A DNA stretch of 64,000 nt from Todiramphus chloris collaris (GCA_025345505.1 JANVCC010000071.1:3906525-3970524), one strand, 5' to 3'. Counted from the stretch's first letter, positions 15,801-30,800 are shown. The notes: generated by a model from the letters alone, not told the origin. Numbers and translations are program-made.

Positions 15801-18800
15801 TCTGAATAATTAAGGTTAATGCTGTTTCTGGAGGAACCATTATCTGGAGTGAACTTGATGCTGATGGAAAGAAGCCTGATAACCTGAACTATGCTAGTAT
15901 TTTACACAGGGTGGATACAGAGGAGACATCACCAAAACTGGGCTTCTCCATTCAGTGTGCTTTATCTTGACCTAGATGCATTATCCAGGAAAGGAGCTTG
16001 GATTTGCTGATAAGAATTTTCTCTAGTAGCTCCTGTGTTGCTTAGAAACATCCTATGTACATAAGGCAACTTTTGCATGCCATGGTAACCTAGTATTCTC
16101 TTTCGACGTTCCCCCCCCCAAAGAATCCATATACTAAAGAGGACGATAAGCCCCTTAGCAGGCAGCTTGCAGGGTGCTGCATGTCACTGCTGCTCTGGGG
16201 AAGCAGACTTGAAAATCCAATCCTTTTTGCATTGCTTCAGCGAAAACGGCAGGCTAGAAAAAACATTGCTTGGTGTGCTCGGTCTCTCCTTTCTTTACAT
16301 TGGACTAGTGCCTTTTTTTTAAAGAACCCGGGATTTGTTTGACTGGAAAGGAGGTCACCACTTGTCAGCATGACTTGACTTAGCTGCCCACCTCTACTCA
16401 CCTTGAGTCTTCCCTGATCTGGTGCAGTCTGATTGCAGTTAACCCTCTGCTTTCCTTCTGTGCAGCAGAACTCTTCTTGAGAGAGAAAACTTTAGCTGAA
16501 GGCATTCATGGGAAACCAAGATGGTTTATTTTAGAGTCTCTTCAGGCCAGCTGCCCCCACCAGTTACTCTTTGGTCTTATATGCAGAACCTGGAACCATC
16601 CAGGGATGCTTTGGGCATGGTCCTGTGGTATTCTGCTCTGCAGGAAAGCAAGTCATGGCAGGGAGAAGGTTGGAGCCATTGTCTTGAGGGATGATCTCCA
16701 TTTGTGCCACTGTGAGCAAGGGCTTGAGCTGTGCTGCTGGCTTCAGTCGCTGTTCCAGACCATGCCATTGGAATTGATGGTCAGTGCAGACTTCAGGGTC
16801 ATGACTGTGTGTGTGGTGGGGTTTAGCAAGGACTGTGAAACTTCCTAAAAGCAGCTAGTCCCCTAAACCTCTGCAGCGGTTGGATTTCACCAGGGCAAAC
16901 ACCACTTGACCACTTGGCTCACACATTCTGCAACCTGCGTAGTTCAGCTGATAGGCTGCTGCCAGTGTGGCCACCTGACATCTGTGGCCCTCCTATTCGT
17001 GCAGGATCAGTGCTATGAGAACAGTTTAAGCTAATTGTCATTATTTAGCAAGAGCCTAGCAAGAAGTCCAGCAGGATGGAAGAAATGCCAGCTCAATCCC
17101 TATTGCTGTGCCCAAAGGATCCGTATTTTCTACAACTGAAGTGGAAGATGCTAATTTAATCTTTCTTCTATATACTTGCCCACTAAGGGCCTATTCTGTC
17201 ATGGGCTGCAATCAATATGGTATGTGCCAGTTGTGGTTATTTGAATCATATTTCCACATTTCAGTGTCTAGACTTTATGTTTGTGTGAGTTTTGTTGTAC
17301 CTTTCCAGCTCCGGCACTGATTTCAGTTGTTTTTGGCTCCTGATTTCTATGAGAAAATCAAACGGGCTGTGTTTCTGTCTTTCCCAGTCCCCAAAAAAGA
17401 AGGGAACAAGAGCATTGGCAGAACTTCCTTTTTTAAGCTCCTTTGCCACCATTTTTCTCTCTTCTGAGAGAATCTGTGTGGATGAACCTGATTTTGCCAT
17501 TTGGTGACTAGCAGACAAAAGCCAAAGACAAACCACTGATGGCCAGAGGTAAATCTCTCCCTGCTTCTTGCTCTGAGAAAAATCTGCAGTGAAAAAAGGT
17601 ATCTTGGTATAGGAGGTCAAGGCTAAAATGTGAAGATGCACACATTTTCAGAAATAAAAACAACTTGCTAATGCACAAAGCAAGAGAGTGCGTTGAGAGT
17701 GAAACAGCCTTTTAATAGACTGTTTCTACTGTGTGTCATTGCATCCTGCCCTGGCAGGGGGCTGGACTCCCGAGGTGTCCCTTCCAACCCCTAGCATCCT
17801 GTTAGAACCATAGAATTGTCAGGGTTGGGAGGGCCCTTAAAGCTCATCTGGTTCCAACCCCCCTGCCATGGGCAGGGACACCTCCCACTAGAGCAGGGTG
17901 CTCACAGCCCCAGCCAGCCTGGGCTTCCAAACTTCCCAGGATGGGGCTTCCACCACCTCTCTGGGCAACCTGGGCCAGTGTCTCACCACCCTCATGAGGA
18001 AGAAATTGTTCCTAAATTATTCTGTGATTTTTAGTCCGCAGCTCCATTGCACTTGCAGATACTCAGGACTGTGAAAGGCGGCTGTAGTTACACTCAGTGG
18101 ACAGGAGGATTGGGCTGTGTTTGGTAAGTCTGAGAGTTTCTCAGAGAAATTGATAATGGCACGGACAGAAGATGCATGTTATTGTCACTTCAGCAAAGTT
18201 ACCAGCAGCTGCTGCAGGAGGTACTGACCTGAGCAGAAAACAGTGTGTGAACCCTGAGCTGAGACTGTCTTCATTTGATTCTGAACACAAAGCTCCTGTA
18301 AAGTGTATTATAGAGAAATCAGGGAAAGGAAATCATGTTCCCAGCTCATAATTAACTTGTAAAGCTTGCTGCCATGAAATTTAAAAGGCTGAAGTGCATC
18401 TGAATCGCAAGAAAAATTGGTTGTGTGGTATGCAAAGGATCAAGGCTGCCGTTGGGACTTCTCTCCGCACCTCTGCCCGCCTATCAGCTGCTGGGATCCT
18501 GCTTCTCCCCTGGTGCCAGGTGATCCCGCTCCTTGCCAAGGCTGTGGCTTTACCTCTTCCAGGGAGCTGAGCTCCACGCGGACGCCAGTGGAAATTCTTC
18601 CATTCCTTTCAGATCCAGGATTTCAGCGGTTGCTTTTCAGAGCCCGGGCTGGGCGGAGTAGTGAGGAAGCAGATTTTTCCACCCTGCCTGAGCTTGGGCA
18701 AGCAGAAATTGTGCCTTGGAAGCCTTAAAAGGCAAGTTAGTCGACTCTTGCTGGGCTCACCTTTCCACTAGGAGGCTGGAGGAGGGAGCAGCCCTTGCTC

Positions 18801-21800
18801 ACAGGAAGAGCAGAAGGTCTGCTGCTCCTTTGAAGTCCTTTGCTGCTCCCTGTGCATCCGACACTTGCTGGAGGTGTGGCAGCCCTGATTAGGTGGCAGC
18901 AACTCATTAACTCCCGGAGCTGTGGGGCTTCAGCACGCTGTCCCAAAACGAAGGCGTAAACTCGTGATTCAGAATGAAACTGCTGTAAAATGACCCAAGC
19001 CGGGAAGAGGTTGAGGGAGGTCAGAGGAGGGCAGTCATCTGTCATGGGGTTTCTTCATCTCCTTCAGCAGCCTCTGCTGCGGGTGCTGCTGACGACAGCC
19101 CGGGCTGAGCAGGGCTTTGCTCTGAAATGCTGCTTTCTATCTCATCCAAAGAGGTATTTTTGAAAATACTGATGACACCCATTCATGCTTCCTGGGCTGT
19201 TCAGCCGTCAGAGCCAGGGAGGCCTGAGTCCTGACCTCTGCTGCTGCTTCTTGCAGAATTAAGAACAACTTCTCCCATAAATAGGCTCTTAAGACGTGCG
19301 TGGGAGCTCTGCTGCCCACCTTCTTTTGAAATGTGTTTCCAGGGACACCTGTGACAGTGACTTTGCTCGCCGTTTGTCCTCTTCGTGCTTGGATGGGAAC
19401 GTGGTGGTCCTGTGCACAAGCTCTTCCAGTCGATAATAAAAAGAACCTTTAGTTATCTGTGTTCTTACCTGCTTTTCATGGCCAGGAATTTTTGTTAGTG
19501 AAGCTGCTGGTACTTCCGTTTGCTGTTCCTGCTGGGAGATCTGAAGTGCCTTGGGGGGGGTCCACGATCCCGAATGCTGGTGAAGAGGTGTGGGTGGCTG
19601 CCATCCAGTTTCTGAAAGCTCCTGGCTCCTCTGCACCTTAGAGATGGTCTGGCAGATGTAATGGGTGCCTACCAATCCTTGGTTTTATTCTGGAAATAAA
19701 GTGTGGGCTTTCTAAAGGAGAGCGATGCGGCTGAGCAAGAGTATTGTAACAAACCAGTTCTCCCAGCTGGCAGTCTGGGAGCAGACCTGTGCTGATGGAG
19801 AGTCCTGAACCTCCCAGCTCTGCTAAAGAAACGCCTTTTTGTTGTATTAGGAATGTGGAAATAGGAAAGGGGAGGTAGTAATGGAGAAAGGATAAAGTAA
19901 AACATACTTAACCTTTATGACCGTAAATTGGGTGTCTGGGATCTGTTTGAAATGTGTACGTTGGGTGGTGTGGGACATGGTGGGGACTGAAACCAAGCAC
20001 ATTTTCCCAGAGGCGTGATTCTGAAATAATCTCTGAATTATTGAAGGACTTGGTTCTTAATGCATTAGTGGTACAGTAGTGATCAAGGCATTAAAATATA
20101 GAACAATTTATTCTTAACGTGAAGGGGGGGGGGGGGATTTATTACCTAGAAGGTTTGATATTAGTGTCACATGTAGTTCCATGACCTTCCTACTGAATCT
20201 TTACAGCCATTTGAACTGGAGATACATCTCATGCAGGTGCTGCCTTCATCTCCCTGCAAGTTTTGGCTCTCGTACAACTATTTAACTCAATGTAAAGGCT
20301 TTTTACTTGTTAGGACTAAATTTACAGACACTGACAGCAGGAAGAAACACTTTTATTCCAACCTCAGCTGAGCTCAGTTAAGAAAGCAAAACATTTCAGC
20401 CAACTCGAGCTTGCACGGGTTGTTATACTTAGACCAAGACTTCTGGTCAGACAATGAGGTGCTGGCTCAGTGGCCACAGAGCTTCCCTTGCCTGTGTGAG
20501 TTGGATTAACTGTCTCGACTCTCTCGGGCAGGTAAGAGGCTCTCTTGTCTTCATCTGTGAAGTCTCTGGGGCTTCTGGGCTTTGACCTGGGTAGTCCTTT
20601 TGCAGCTCTGCAGTCAGTCTCTAGGCAGCAGAGGTGGTAGGTACATTTTCACTGTTCTTACCTGGACATTTTTAATGTTCATTTCTGAACCTGAACTTCC
20701 ACAGGTGTCCTTGCAGGGAGCAAAGAAACATCTGACTTCTTGTTTTCTTTTTTTTTTGAGGTAGGTTTTTGCCAGTTTAGAAGAGTATGTTCTTTCTTTT
20801 ACTGTTTGTTGCTTTATTTTTGGAGCAGGTTTGTTACCAACCAGCCTGGCAGTGCAAATAAAGCCATAGCTGAAACAGTGTGGGTTCTGTGCTTCTCGCT
20901 GAGGGAAAGGGAGCACCCACCTTGTTTGACTTGGTGGTGGCTTCTTCAGGCAGCTGCCTTTGCTTGCTGGCAGAGGCAGCAGGCACCCCTGGAAGAGGGA
21001 GTTTGTGAGGAGGCCGTTGGCAGAGGGTATGTTACACAACGAGAATATAACATGGTAGAAAATCCAGTGGGATTGTCCTGTTCAGTACTTAATGGCTGTA
21101 TTTCTTTATGGGCAGCTTGCCTTGGAGATAGAAAAAACAGCCAACCAACCAACCAAAAAAACCCAAACCAACAAAGAGACCTGGCATTTGTGATTACTTT
21201 ATTGCTGATTCCCCCATGGAGGTGGTGAGATGACAGGAAATGTCAGTGATCTCTCTATTAATACAGAGTTTCAGTTGGTACCCAGTCTGGTCACTGTTGG
21301 AGCATCTCTGCCTGAAAACCACCAGAGCCATGTCCGAGCATCTCGCTTTAGCTCTTGAGGTTGGTTTGGCTTGCAGGGTGTGGGTGGTTGGATTTCCTTG
21401 GGATTCCTGTAGGATCTTGGCTCTGCTGGATTTGGTTTCTCGTGGCCTCTTCCAGCAGGACTGGCTGTCTCTCTGCGAGGAACATCTGAAGATGGTCTTA
21501 AGCAGAACTTTGGCAGACAAGTAATTATACTTCCCTGTAAGTGTCAGTAGGATATAGCTGGGCACACGGAGAAAACTGGTCGAGGCTTGTTTTCCTGGGC
21601 TCAGTAACATGTCTAGGAGGTGAGATTTGTCCTGGGATGGTTGAATGAGTTCGTCAAGCTGATCACTAAATTGCCTTTCTGTGCTTTTCTGTTGGAAGGA
21701 AAGTAGGAAAGCCAGTGGAAGATAAGGATCAGGCTGATGTTTCAGCAGCTCCTTTAAGCCTTCTTACGAGCACACGGGCAAATGAATCAGCCCCGGTGTC

Positions 21801-24800
21801 TTAATATCTCCTAAAATAAATTAGACTTTCGTAAGCAAATTTGGTGAGGGAGAATTGCTGCATTTTCATTAAAAGATTGCAGTGGAGAAAGCACTCGTTC
21901 CATTCAGCCTGGGGGTTGTGTTGTTCATTAACTGATAGTCACTCCTGTTTACCTTTTGTGATAAGTACAGCGCTGGGAATGGTTAACAGTGCTGTTGCCA
22001 TCACAGATGCTCTTCAGGAGTGGCTTTTTTTTTTTTTTCATGGCTTGGTTTACTGGCAGGTGGGTTTTTGTGAACTAAAATAAATGCAAACAGCCAGAAT
22101 GTACCTCTCCTAATCATGGAAACGGTGGTGATGGTGGGGGGGGGGTGTTTTGGTGTTGCGTGGTTTGGATTTCGGGGGGGTGTGTTGTTGTGTTGTGTTT
22201 TTATTTTGTCTTGTTTTTCTTCTTCTTTTCCTTAGCAGCTTGGTAACGCTGTTCTTGGTGCAAAGGTCATTTAAAAATCTGACATGTCAGGCCAGCAGCA
22301 TGCTGCTTTTAATGAGCCTTCAAACCAGCCCGGGGCTGCCTGCTGGAAGTACATTCAACTGGTGCAGCAGAATAGAGGGGAGCAGAGCTTACTGGGATGG
22401 GTTCCCTTGACTTCTGCACCCACCCCCTGTATCTCTGGGTAGCCCTGGGTCCCCAAGTACTTTCAGTTCACTTGCGTAATGAGGTTTTAATTTTTCCTCT
22501 TGTTATGCAAATGAGCACAGGTGTTTGACAGCCCATTCGCCTTCCCAGAAGAAAAGCAACTAAAATATCATCCTCAATAGCACACACAGAGCTCTTCACA
22601 GAATCACTCAGGTTGGAAAAGCCCCTTGGGATCACCGTGTCCAACCGTTAGCCCTACTCTACAAGTTCACCCCTAAACCATGTCCCCCAACACCACATCC
22701 AAGTGATGCTGAAACACATCCAGGGATGAGGACTCGCCCATCTCCCTGGGCAGCCCATTCCAATCTCTCACCCACCTCCCTGGGCAGCCCATTCCAATAT
22801 TTCTCTACCCTTTCCATGAAGAATTTTTTCCTAATGTCTAGTCTAAACCTGTGTTGTTTCAGCATGAGGCTGTTCCCTCTGGTTCTATCAATATCTTTTA
22901 AAGATATTTCTTCCTCTCGTCCTAGCCTTGGCTTCTCACTGCCCCATAGCCACCATTCAGCAAGAGGATGAGGAGGTGGAGGCCCTGCAGTGCTTCTTTT
23001 CATTGCCAACTTGCTTAAACCCTCCCGTCCCTCCTCCTGGATGTCACTTGATACTGAACTTAAAGCTCTTGAGCCTTCAATTCCTTGTTCTCTGTGAAGC
23101 TTCTCAGTGGTTTGAATGTCTGAGGGCTTTTGCTCTAATCCTGTTCCCCAGCACTTCAAGCTCCAGTACTGGAATTTCAGCACCTTCAGCCTCACCTCAG
23201 TCTTTTCAGCTCTTTGAGTGTTCTCCAGTTAAAACTAGGTCAGAAACAACTGTCAGCTGCTGATATTTCACTGTTCCTGTTTTATAAGTTGTAACCCAGT
23301 GTTGCCGTGTTTAATCGCTTGCTTTCATGTTAGTATATGAAATGTCTCCTCTTGCTCTGCATGAGCAGCCCGACAACAGCAGAGCTGGTAGAACTGCTCA
23401 AAATAACATCTTGGCTATAAAAGCAATGTTACCTTGATGGAGTCTGAGCAGGTGAATTATCTGTTTGTTACATATAATGCCTAAGATGCCAAACTTACAG
23501 TTTTTTTTTTCCATAAACTACAGATTTTTTTTTCTCTAGCTACATTTGCTTCCAGTTTGTGTACAGCCAGATCTCTGGCTGTGATTAGCCAACTTCTCTT
23601 TCTGTCTGAGAGGCTTTTCAACCTGATGAATGAAAGAAAAATAGCTTTAAAAAAAAAAAAAAAAAAAGTAATTGGAAACCCACCGTTTGGTGAGGAACGG
23701 AGCAAAACGGGTGTGCTGGAAGTCACTTGAAATACTTTTAACTGGAACTTCTAGGTGACTGCACCCATTCACTGGTTCTGTAAGACTCTTACTGGAATGG
23801 TGCTTGAAGTCTGAGCCCGGAGTGCCTCAGAGTCGGTGAAATTGAGCTGGTGTAATTTAAGAGTATCCCTGCTCCCTTGTTTTGGACAGCCTCTGAGCTA
23901 GCTGCCTGTATTGGTGTATTTAACCATTCCCACTTTAGTGGTGTTTAAATGAATTCTTACTTTTCAGTATAGAATCAGAGTCACTGTGGTTGGAAAAGAC
24001 TTTTAAGATCATCAAGTCCAACCATTATCTGTCAGTGCCACTACTACACAATATCCTTAAGTACCATATCTAGAGAGCTTTTCAATACGTCCAGGAATGG
24101 TGATTCAGTCACTTCACTGGGCAGCCTGTTCCAGCCTTTGATAACCCTTTTGGTACACAAGTTTTTCCTAATGCCTAAATAGCTTAAAGGTTGTGAGTTT
24201 CAGGTTCTGCCTGAGCTGTCATCTCAAAAGTTTTCCAGCATGACAAGTGGTTTTGTTAAGCTCCTTCTTAATACACTCAGTTTTCTTCTTTTATGTATCT
24301 CCTGCTGCTCTGTGAACCTTGTCTAGGGTCTAAGGATCCCTGGATTGGGAACCCCTGGAGGTACCATTGTAGTCCAGCTCTTGCTTACAGACCTGAATGA
24401 TCTCCAGTAAATGCTGCATAAAGTGGTGAGGTCTCCACATACCTCCTGGGAAATGCTGTCTGTGTTTCACAGATGGAGTAGTTTCAACCCCGGAGTGGAA
24501 TGCTTTATATAAGGTCACAGAAGGAAGGCTTCTGATGGAGGGCAAATGGAACAAGTCCTGACTCTAAATCTGGTGCTGTAATCACTTTACATCACTTCCA
24601 CAACATGGCCATTGGCCTTGAGTGGAAGAGCCTGGGTGTTGTAATCAGTTAGAGAAGCTTTATTTATCACGGGCATAAGGGGGAGTTGTTTGAGGTGTGC
24701 TGTTGTGACAGACTCTTCTGTAGCAGTTTAGGAAGCATCTTCTGATAGTTGGGGACCTTGTACAGTGCAAAAGCTAAATCCAGGATATTTGCAGTACATG

Positions 24801-27800
24801 TACTTGAAACAGCCAGATATGGGACAGCTTCCTTTCAACTTCTCTAGGCATGAGGGTGAACTTTTCATCCATATCATGGCTCTGGCCAACACAGTGGTGC
24901 ATTCATGTATATTTTATATTTATTAAAGGTAAAGACCAGGAAAATACAGCAGGTTTTATAGGGTGGCAATTCAGGGGAAAAAGAAAGACATTAACTCTTG
25001 TCTTGGGCTAAGAATGATAATTTTTGTGACTGCCTTGGAAGATGCTTGCCTGGAAAACAGTTCTGTTATATTTATGTAGCAATAAGAGAGCTAAAGGTGA
25101 GTTGCTTCAGTTGCCTCTGCAGTGGTACAAGCCCTCTCTGACTGAAGCTGCTGCCCTACACAGCAGTTCAGGAAAGGAACTGGGCAGAATAACGTGAAGT
25201 TGGAAATTAGGTGAGCATTTAAGCAGAATGTAGTTGGCTGGAAGCGTGGGTGAGTATTCGTGGGGGGTGTTGTGCTCTGAGCAGCAGAAACAGGGAAGTC
25301 TCCTTCTGTGGAACTCTGTCCCTTGCTGGCCCCATCCCCGTGGTGTGGGTGTCAGGATGTGTCTGTGCTGAACGGCCACTTTGCTGCCTCTGGTCACAGG
25401 GGGGTAGCCAGTAGATTTCTGCTTCCTATTTCCCCCTGAGGGGAAACAAATACTGCTTTTCCCTATATTTAATAGCCAATTCTAATTTTTTTTTTTCAAT
25501 GAAGCTTCTTGAAATAATTTTTTTCCAGTTGTATCCATGTTTCGAGCCCATGGAAGGTGGGAAGGGTCAGGAATAGAAATGCTGGGTCGTTGCTGGGATC
25601 CTTTTTGGGAAATCAAACCAAAAATGCCTCCATCTTCACATGTCATGGACCTGACTGTGTTGTCGAAACAGCCCGAAAGCTTGTATTGCTTCAGAAGGGC
25701 TGATGGGTGAGAAGTACTGTTTCTGAGCTAGACCACAGGGCGTTAAGGGTTGGAAGGGACCTCGAAAGCTCATCGAGTCCAACCCCCCTGCCAGAGCAGG
25801 TCACACAGGAACGTGTCCACCTGGGTCTTAAATGTCTCCAGAGAAGGAGACTCCCCAGCCCCTCTGGGCAGCCTGGCACAGGCTCTGGCACCCTCACAGT
25901 GAAAAAGTTTTTCCTTGTATTTCTGCAGAACTTCTTCTGCTCCAGCTTGCACCCCTTGTTCCTTGTCCTGTCATTGGGTGTAACAGGGAAGAGCCTGGCT
26001 CAGCCTCCTGACACTCCCCCTGTATGTATTTATAAAGATTACTGAGGTCACCCCTCAGTCTCCTCCAAGCTGAAGAGCCCCAGCTCCCTCAGCCTTTCCT
26101 CAGCAGGGAGATGCTCCACTCCATCATCCCTGTGGCTCTGGGCTGGATTCTCTCCAGCAGTTCCCTGTCCTTCTTGAACTGAGGGCCCCAGAACTGGACA
26201 CAATATCCCAGATGCAGCCTCACCAGGGCAGAGTAGAGGGGCAGGAGAACCTCTCTCCACCTCCTAACCACAGCCCTTCTCATCCACCCCAGGATGCCAT
26301 GGGCTTCCTGGCTGTGAGGGCACATTGCTGGCTCCTGGTCACCCTGCTGGCCACCAGGACCCCCAGGTCCCTTTTCCCCATGCTACTCTCTAACAAGTCA
26401 GTCCCCAACCCACGCTGGTCCCTGGGGTTGTTCAGGGTGGTGAGCCGTGTGATTCCTACAACGGGAATTGTTTTCCTCAGCGTTTCCACAGATTTTTGGT
26501 TTCCTTTGAGAGGTGGCAGCATCTCCAGTATCTACTAAACACTCAACCCTTCCTTTTCTTTCAGAGGAAGCACAGGAGCCATCGTTCAAGGTATCTTGTA
26601 CTAGAGGAATGTCTTTTAAAATATTAATCTGAGAAAAATCTAAAACCTCTTGATAATTCTTGGCTCATAAGACTATTCAAGTACAGCCTGCAGGGAAAAC
26701 CAGAACTGCCGTTCACCTTTAGCAGAGTTGGGAGTTTTGCATTGATTTGCTTGCCTTCTGCCACTTCTTTTTTTTTCCCCTCAGTCCTTTCCCAATTTTC
26801 CAAGATCATCTGATGGCTACAGTAAAAATCCTGCTGCAAGAACAGGCACTGTTGCATGCGAGACATGATTACCCAGGGAATTTGGAGCGTGGATGTCTTA
26901 GTGGAATTCTTGCCAGACGAGGGTTTTTCTGCATTGTCTGGTAATTCAGATGTGCACAGATGCTGAAGCCACGCTGCTGACCTGAAGAGAATATTTAATA
27001 ATTGTTACACTTCCTAGTGTTTCCAATCTGTGGAGGCAGAACAGGAAATTTCTTTGTGTTTGTTGTTGAAAACAGCGTTTCAAAGCGGATCCGTGAGTTC
27101 AAAAAAACCAATCTGAGGGTTTGCTTTGCCTGCACTTTAGAAATACCAATATTTACCTTCCTTTTTCCTACACTATCTTTACCTTACAGTATCTGCCAAC
27201 AGCTTTAGCTGTGCTCAAAGGTACTCGGTCCTGTTCTGTAAGAAAGGGATAGAGTTGTGCCATGTGAGCCAACTTAAATCTTGCCTTTAGTTATTGAAAC
27301 TTTCCCTCCTGTGCAAGCAGGTGACTGTAGGCTTGCTCTTCTAAAAAGGAATGGGCTTTGGGATGTGTTGATTTAACTTCCCCCCCCCCAAACTCCATAC
27401 AGTTGCTTGCAAGTTACAAAAGAATAAAACCTATTTCTAGATTGGTGTTTAAATTTTTGGAGATGAATTTGCCAGCGCAGCATTATCTTTGTACGAAGCT
27501 TTGGGCAATGTTGTTTCAACTTGTTTTATGCTTCCCTGGTTTTACCTTCTATTCTGAGTTAGGGAAGAAAAATCCCTTCAGGAAAAAATGTTAATAAATA
27601 ACGATTGTGCAGAATTTTGCTGATTTTTAGTGTGCTTGTGGAAAGGGGGAGAGGTATTTGGATGTGTGTCTTGGGAATTGGGTTGGGGAGAACGGGATGA
27701 GGCCTTGAGGTGGAGGTAGGAGCTTTTAAATGGACGGCCAGCTCTGAATCAAGAGTGCAATGCTGACTAATAAAATTGAAACAGCTTTGAGGGCTACTGG

Positions 27801-30800
27801 CTCTCGGTTTCAGTGAGGGTCTGGAACACCCTTTTGCAATGAGTAACAGATGCAGAAAATCCAGCAACAAGAAATGACACTTTTCAGGGATGTGGTAATT
27901 GTAGCAAAACTATTAGGGTTTTTACTTGGAGTGAAGGAGACCTGGGTTATTGCACTAAAAATGGGCAGGATGTCTTGCAATTCAGTAATTCTTTCACTAT
28001 GGACATATTTTTAATAGGTTACCAGACTGCTTTGATTGGATTTTTTCTTTGATGGATTGTTTTTTTTCCCCCCCTCAAAAGCCTTTCCTTCACAAGCCTT
28101 TGGAAATCGTGGGAGTTGACTGTTGGTCTTCTGACAGTAAAACCTCAGTGAGCAGCCCCGTGGTGTTAATAGTGGAATAGGTGGGAGTTCACAGTGATTA
28201 AACTGCAGATAATCACCCTTGAAGCTCTCATGGCAGTCTGGTGTCAGGCACAAAGGGTTGAGACTTTATGATTATTGCTGGTGTTAATGAGAAGAACTCC
28301 CTTAACTCCCCAGAAAAGCAAAGCTAAACCCCACAGAATGAAAAAGGAGTGCTGTGCCAGTGGGGAATGTGCTCCTAGCCTCCTCCGAACGGAGATTCCC
28401 GAACGAGGCTGACTTGGCATCAGTGCTGGAGATACAGAACCGTGGCTGAGGTCCCAGGGAGCTGGGGGCCCTCGATGCCCCAAACCCCATCTTTGATCTT
28501 TTTCCTCCGATAGACACTCCCTTTGGCCCCAGGCTGCCAGTCACCTCCCATTTTGGGGTGGAATTGGGCTGCTTTCCAGGCTGACCGGGTGGAAAGCTGC
28601 AGATGCTTGATACGGATCACGCCGAGCAGCGAGTCGGCTGCCGGGGGAGCAGCAGTGATGGGATCCAGTGGCTGATGGGCCATGTGAAAAAGTGTGCAGA
28701 GCAGAAGGGTTGGGGCTCTTGGAACAAACTGGGCCATGCCTGTGCCTGTCCCTGGGGCTCGCACTCCTCTTGCGGTGTCTCTCTCTGCAGTAGCCCATCC
28801 CCTGAGAGGTGAGCCTGTCTCTGGAGACGGGTGGATGGAACTTCTCAGGGTCCTCTGGAAGTCCCAGGGCTGTTGTCTGCAAAACCAAAACTTGGGGTTT
28901 TTTTTGAGACAGACCATTGCATCCTTCCAGCATCTCTTGGAGCCGCTGCAGATGGTGAATTTGTGTTTGTTACAGAACAATTCCGTGGCCATCTCGGTGC
29001 TCTTGAAAAAAGAGTTACCCGGTTACTGTATTTCAGTGCTGTAAAAATGTAGGAGTGGGCATTACAAGAAGTCGTTTGATGGTTCCTGCTCGTGGGAAGG
29101 AATCAGGCTGCTAGGTGTGCTGGTAGCCAGGTTCTCTCGCAACTAAACAAGGTCACCTGCTCTACAGCGATCAGAGTCAACTCAAGACCAAGTGACAATA
29201 CTTTAATTATTTCTCTAAGGAGTCGAGCCTCCTTTTAATTTTCTTCCTGAAAGGCACTGAGTACGTGCGTGGCTTTCCTTTCTAGTGGAAAACTACTGTG
29301 CCTTGTGCTAGCCAAACGTGGCTTGTGATCATTACACCAAGATGTGCGCTTTGTCCTGGGATTTTTCAGCGTATGCAGTGAGTTGGAGCTCCCTTCCCAA
29401 GGGCACCTTTCACAACAGTTGTGATCTGGTGCTAAAGATGATCAGAGGGTCAGACTTTGTGTCAGAGGCAGCTGTTCTTTTGGAGTTTAAAGGTTTATTC
29501 TTTGCAAATATGGGATCAGAAACAGGGTAATCTAGTTCAGCTAAGACTCTTTTGAAGCATCTTTTGAAACATGTCTGGAGAGCTTTACGGGAAGCTGCCA
29601 AGTTGAAACAAAAAAAAAAATTTGTTGGGCTTGAGCATAAAAGTTAAATACCCTGTCTGTAGAACTGGAGTGAGTTTGCACAGAATCACTCAGGTTGGAA
29701 AAGCCCCTTGGGATCATCGTGTCCAGCCATTAGCCCTACTCTACAAGTTCACCCCTAGACCACGTCCCCCAACACCACATCCAAGCGATGCTGAAACACA
29801 TCCAGGGATGGGGACTCACCCACCTCCCTGGGCAGCCCATTCCAATCTCTCACTACCCTTTCCATGAAGAATTTTTCCCTAGTGTCCAGTCTAACCTTCC
29901 CTTGTCTCAGCTTGAGGCCATCCCCTCTGGTTCTGTCCCTAATGACCTGAGAGCAGAGCCCAGCACCAGCCTCTCTACACTGTCCTTTCAGGGAGCTGTA
30001 GAGAGTGATGAGGTCTCCCCTCAGCCTCCTCTTCCTCAAACTGAACAGGCCCAGCTCCTTCAAACACTCCTCATACGATCTCTTCTCCAGCCCCTTGCCC
30101 AGCTCCGTTGCCTCCTCTGCACCCACTCCAGCCCCTTGAGATCTCTCTTGTCCTGAGGTGCTGGCCTCAAACTGGGGACAGTACTGGAGTGAGGCCTCCC
30201 CAGTGCTGAGTGCAGGGGGACAATCGCCTCTCTACTTCTGCTTTTTTTTTTTTTCCTGGAGGAGTTTGGTGTTGTGGAGGGTTTCAAAGATGAGACACAC
30301 CAGGGAGCTTCGTATTGGGAGAAATGAAGAAGAAAGATGAGTTTGAAAAGCTGAGTGCCCGCTCTTGGAGCGGCACAGTAAAAAACACTGCAGTGTTGCT
30401 GTGAGGCTGGGCAGGTACCTCCCTCTCTCCACTGCCCCGGGTTTGGAGGGTACAGAGCAGTCAGGTTCCATGTTTCTCCCTCCCTCCCTCTCCTCATTCC
30501 TCTTGCTTGCAGCTTTCCTGGTACCCGCTGCACGGTGGGTTCTGAAGCCTTGCCTGTGCTCGCTGCCAGCTTGGTTTCCATTGCCAGATGAGTTCTGCAG
30601 CTGAGAACCACACCAGCAAATAGCCTGTGCTTTCTGCAGGAGTAGCTGCTCAACCTGGATTAGACCAGATCAGGAGATCCAGGCATGCGTGAGAGAACAG
30701 GCTCCATGGCTGGCTCAGCTCTCGTGCCTCTGGGGTGACATCTTGATGACAGTGGAGTTTAATTGCTCTCTGGTTTGCTGATACAAGCTATTGTCCATTG

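Noticed and set aside
19289..19675. A 128-codon minus-strand frame in ELL intron 1
   Set aside because: No domain or known sequence, and its length is within chance for an intron of this size.
21129..21176. CCAA/A-rich stretch considered as a telomere-like or satellite array
   Set aside because: Units are irregular and too few; it is simple low-complexity sequence.
20740..21228. A 162-codon plus-strand frame in ELL intron 1
   Set aside because: It ends in an A/C low-complexity stretch and resembles no protein I know; chance is sufficient.
22659..23195. A 178-codon minus-strand frame considered as a gene
   Set aside because: Its C-terminal half is the degenerate CR1 ORF2 tail and the rest is non-repeat intron read through by chance.
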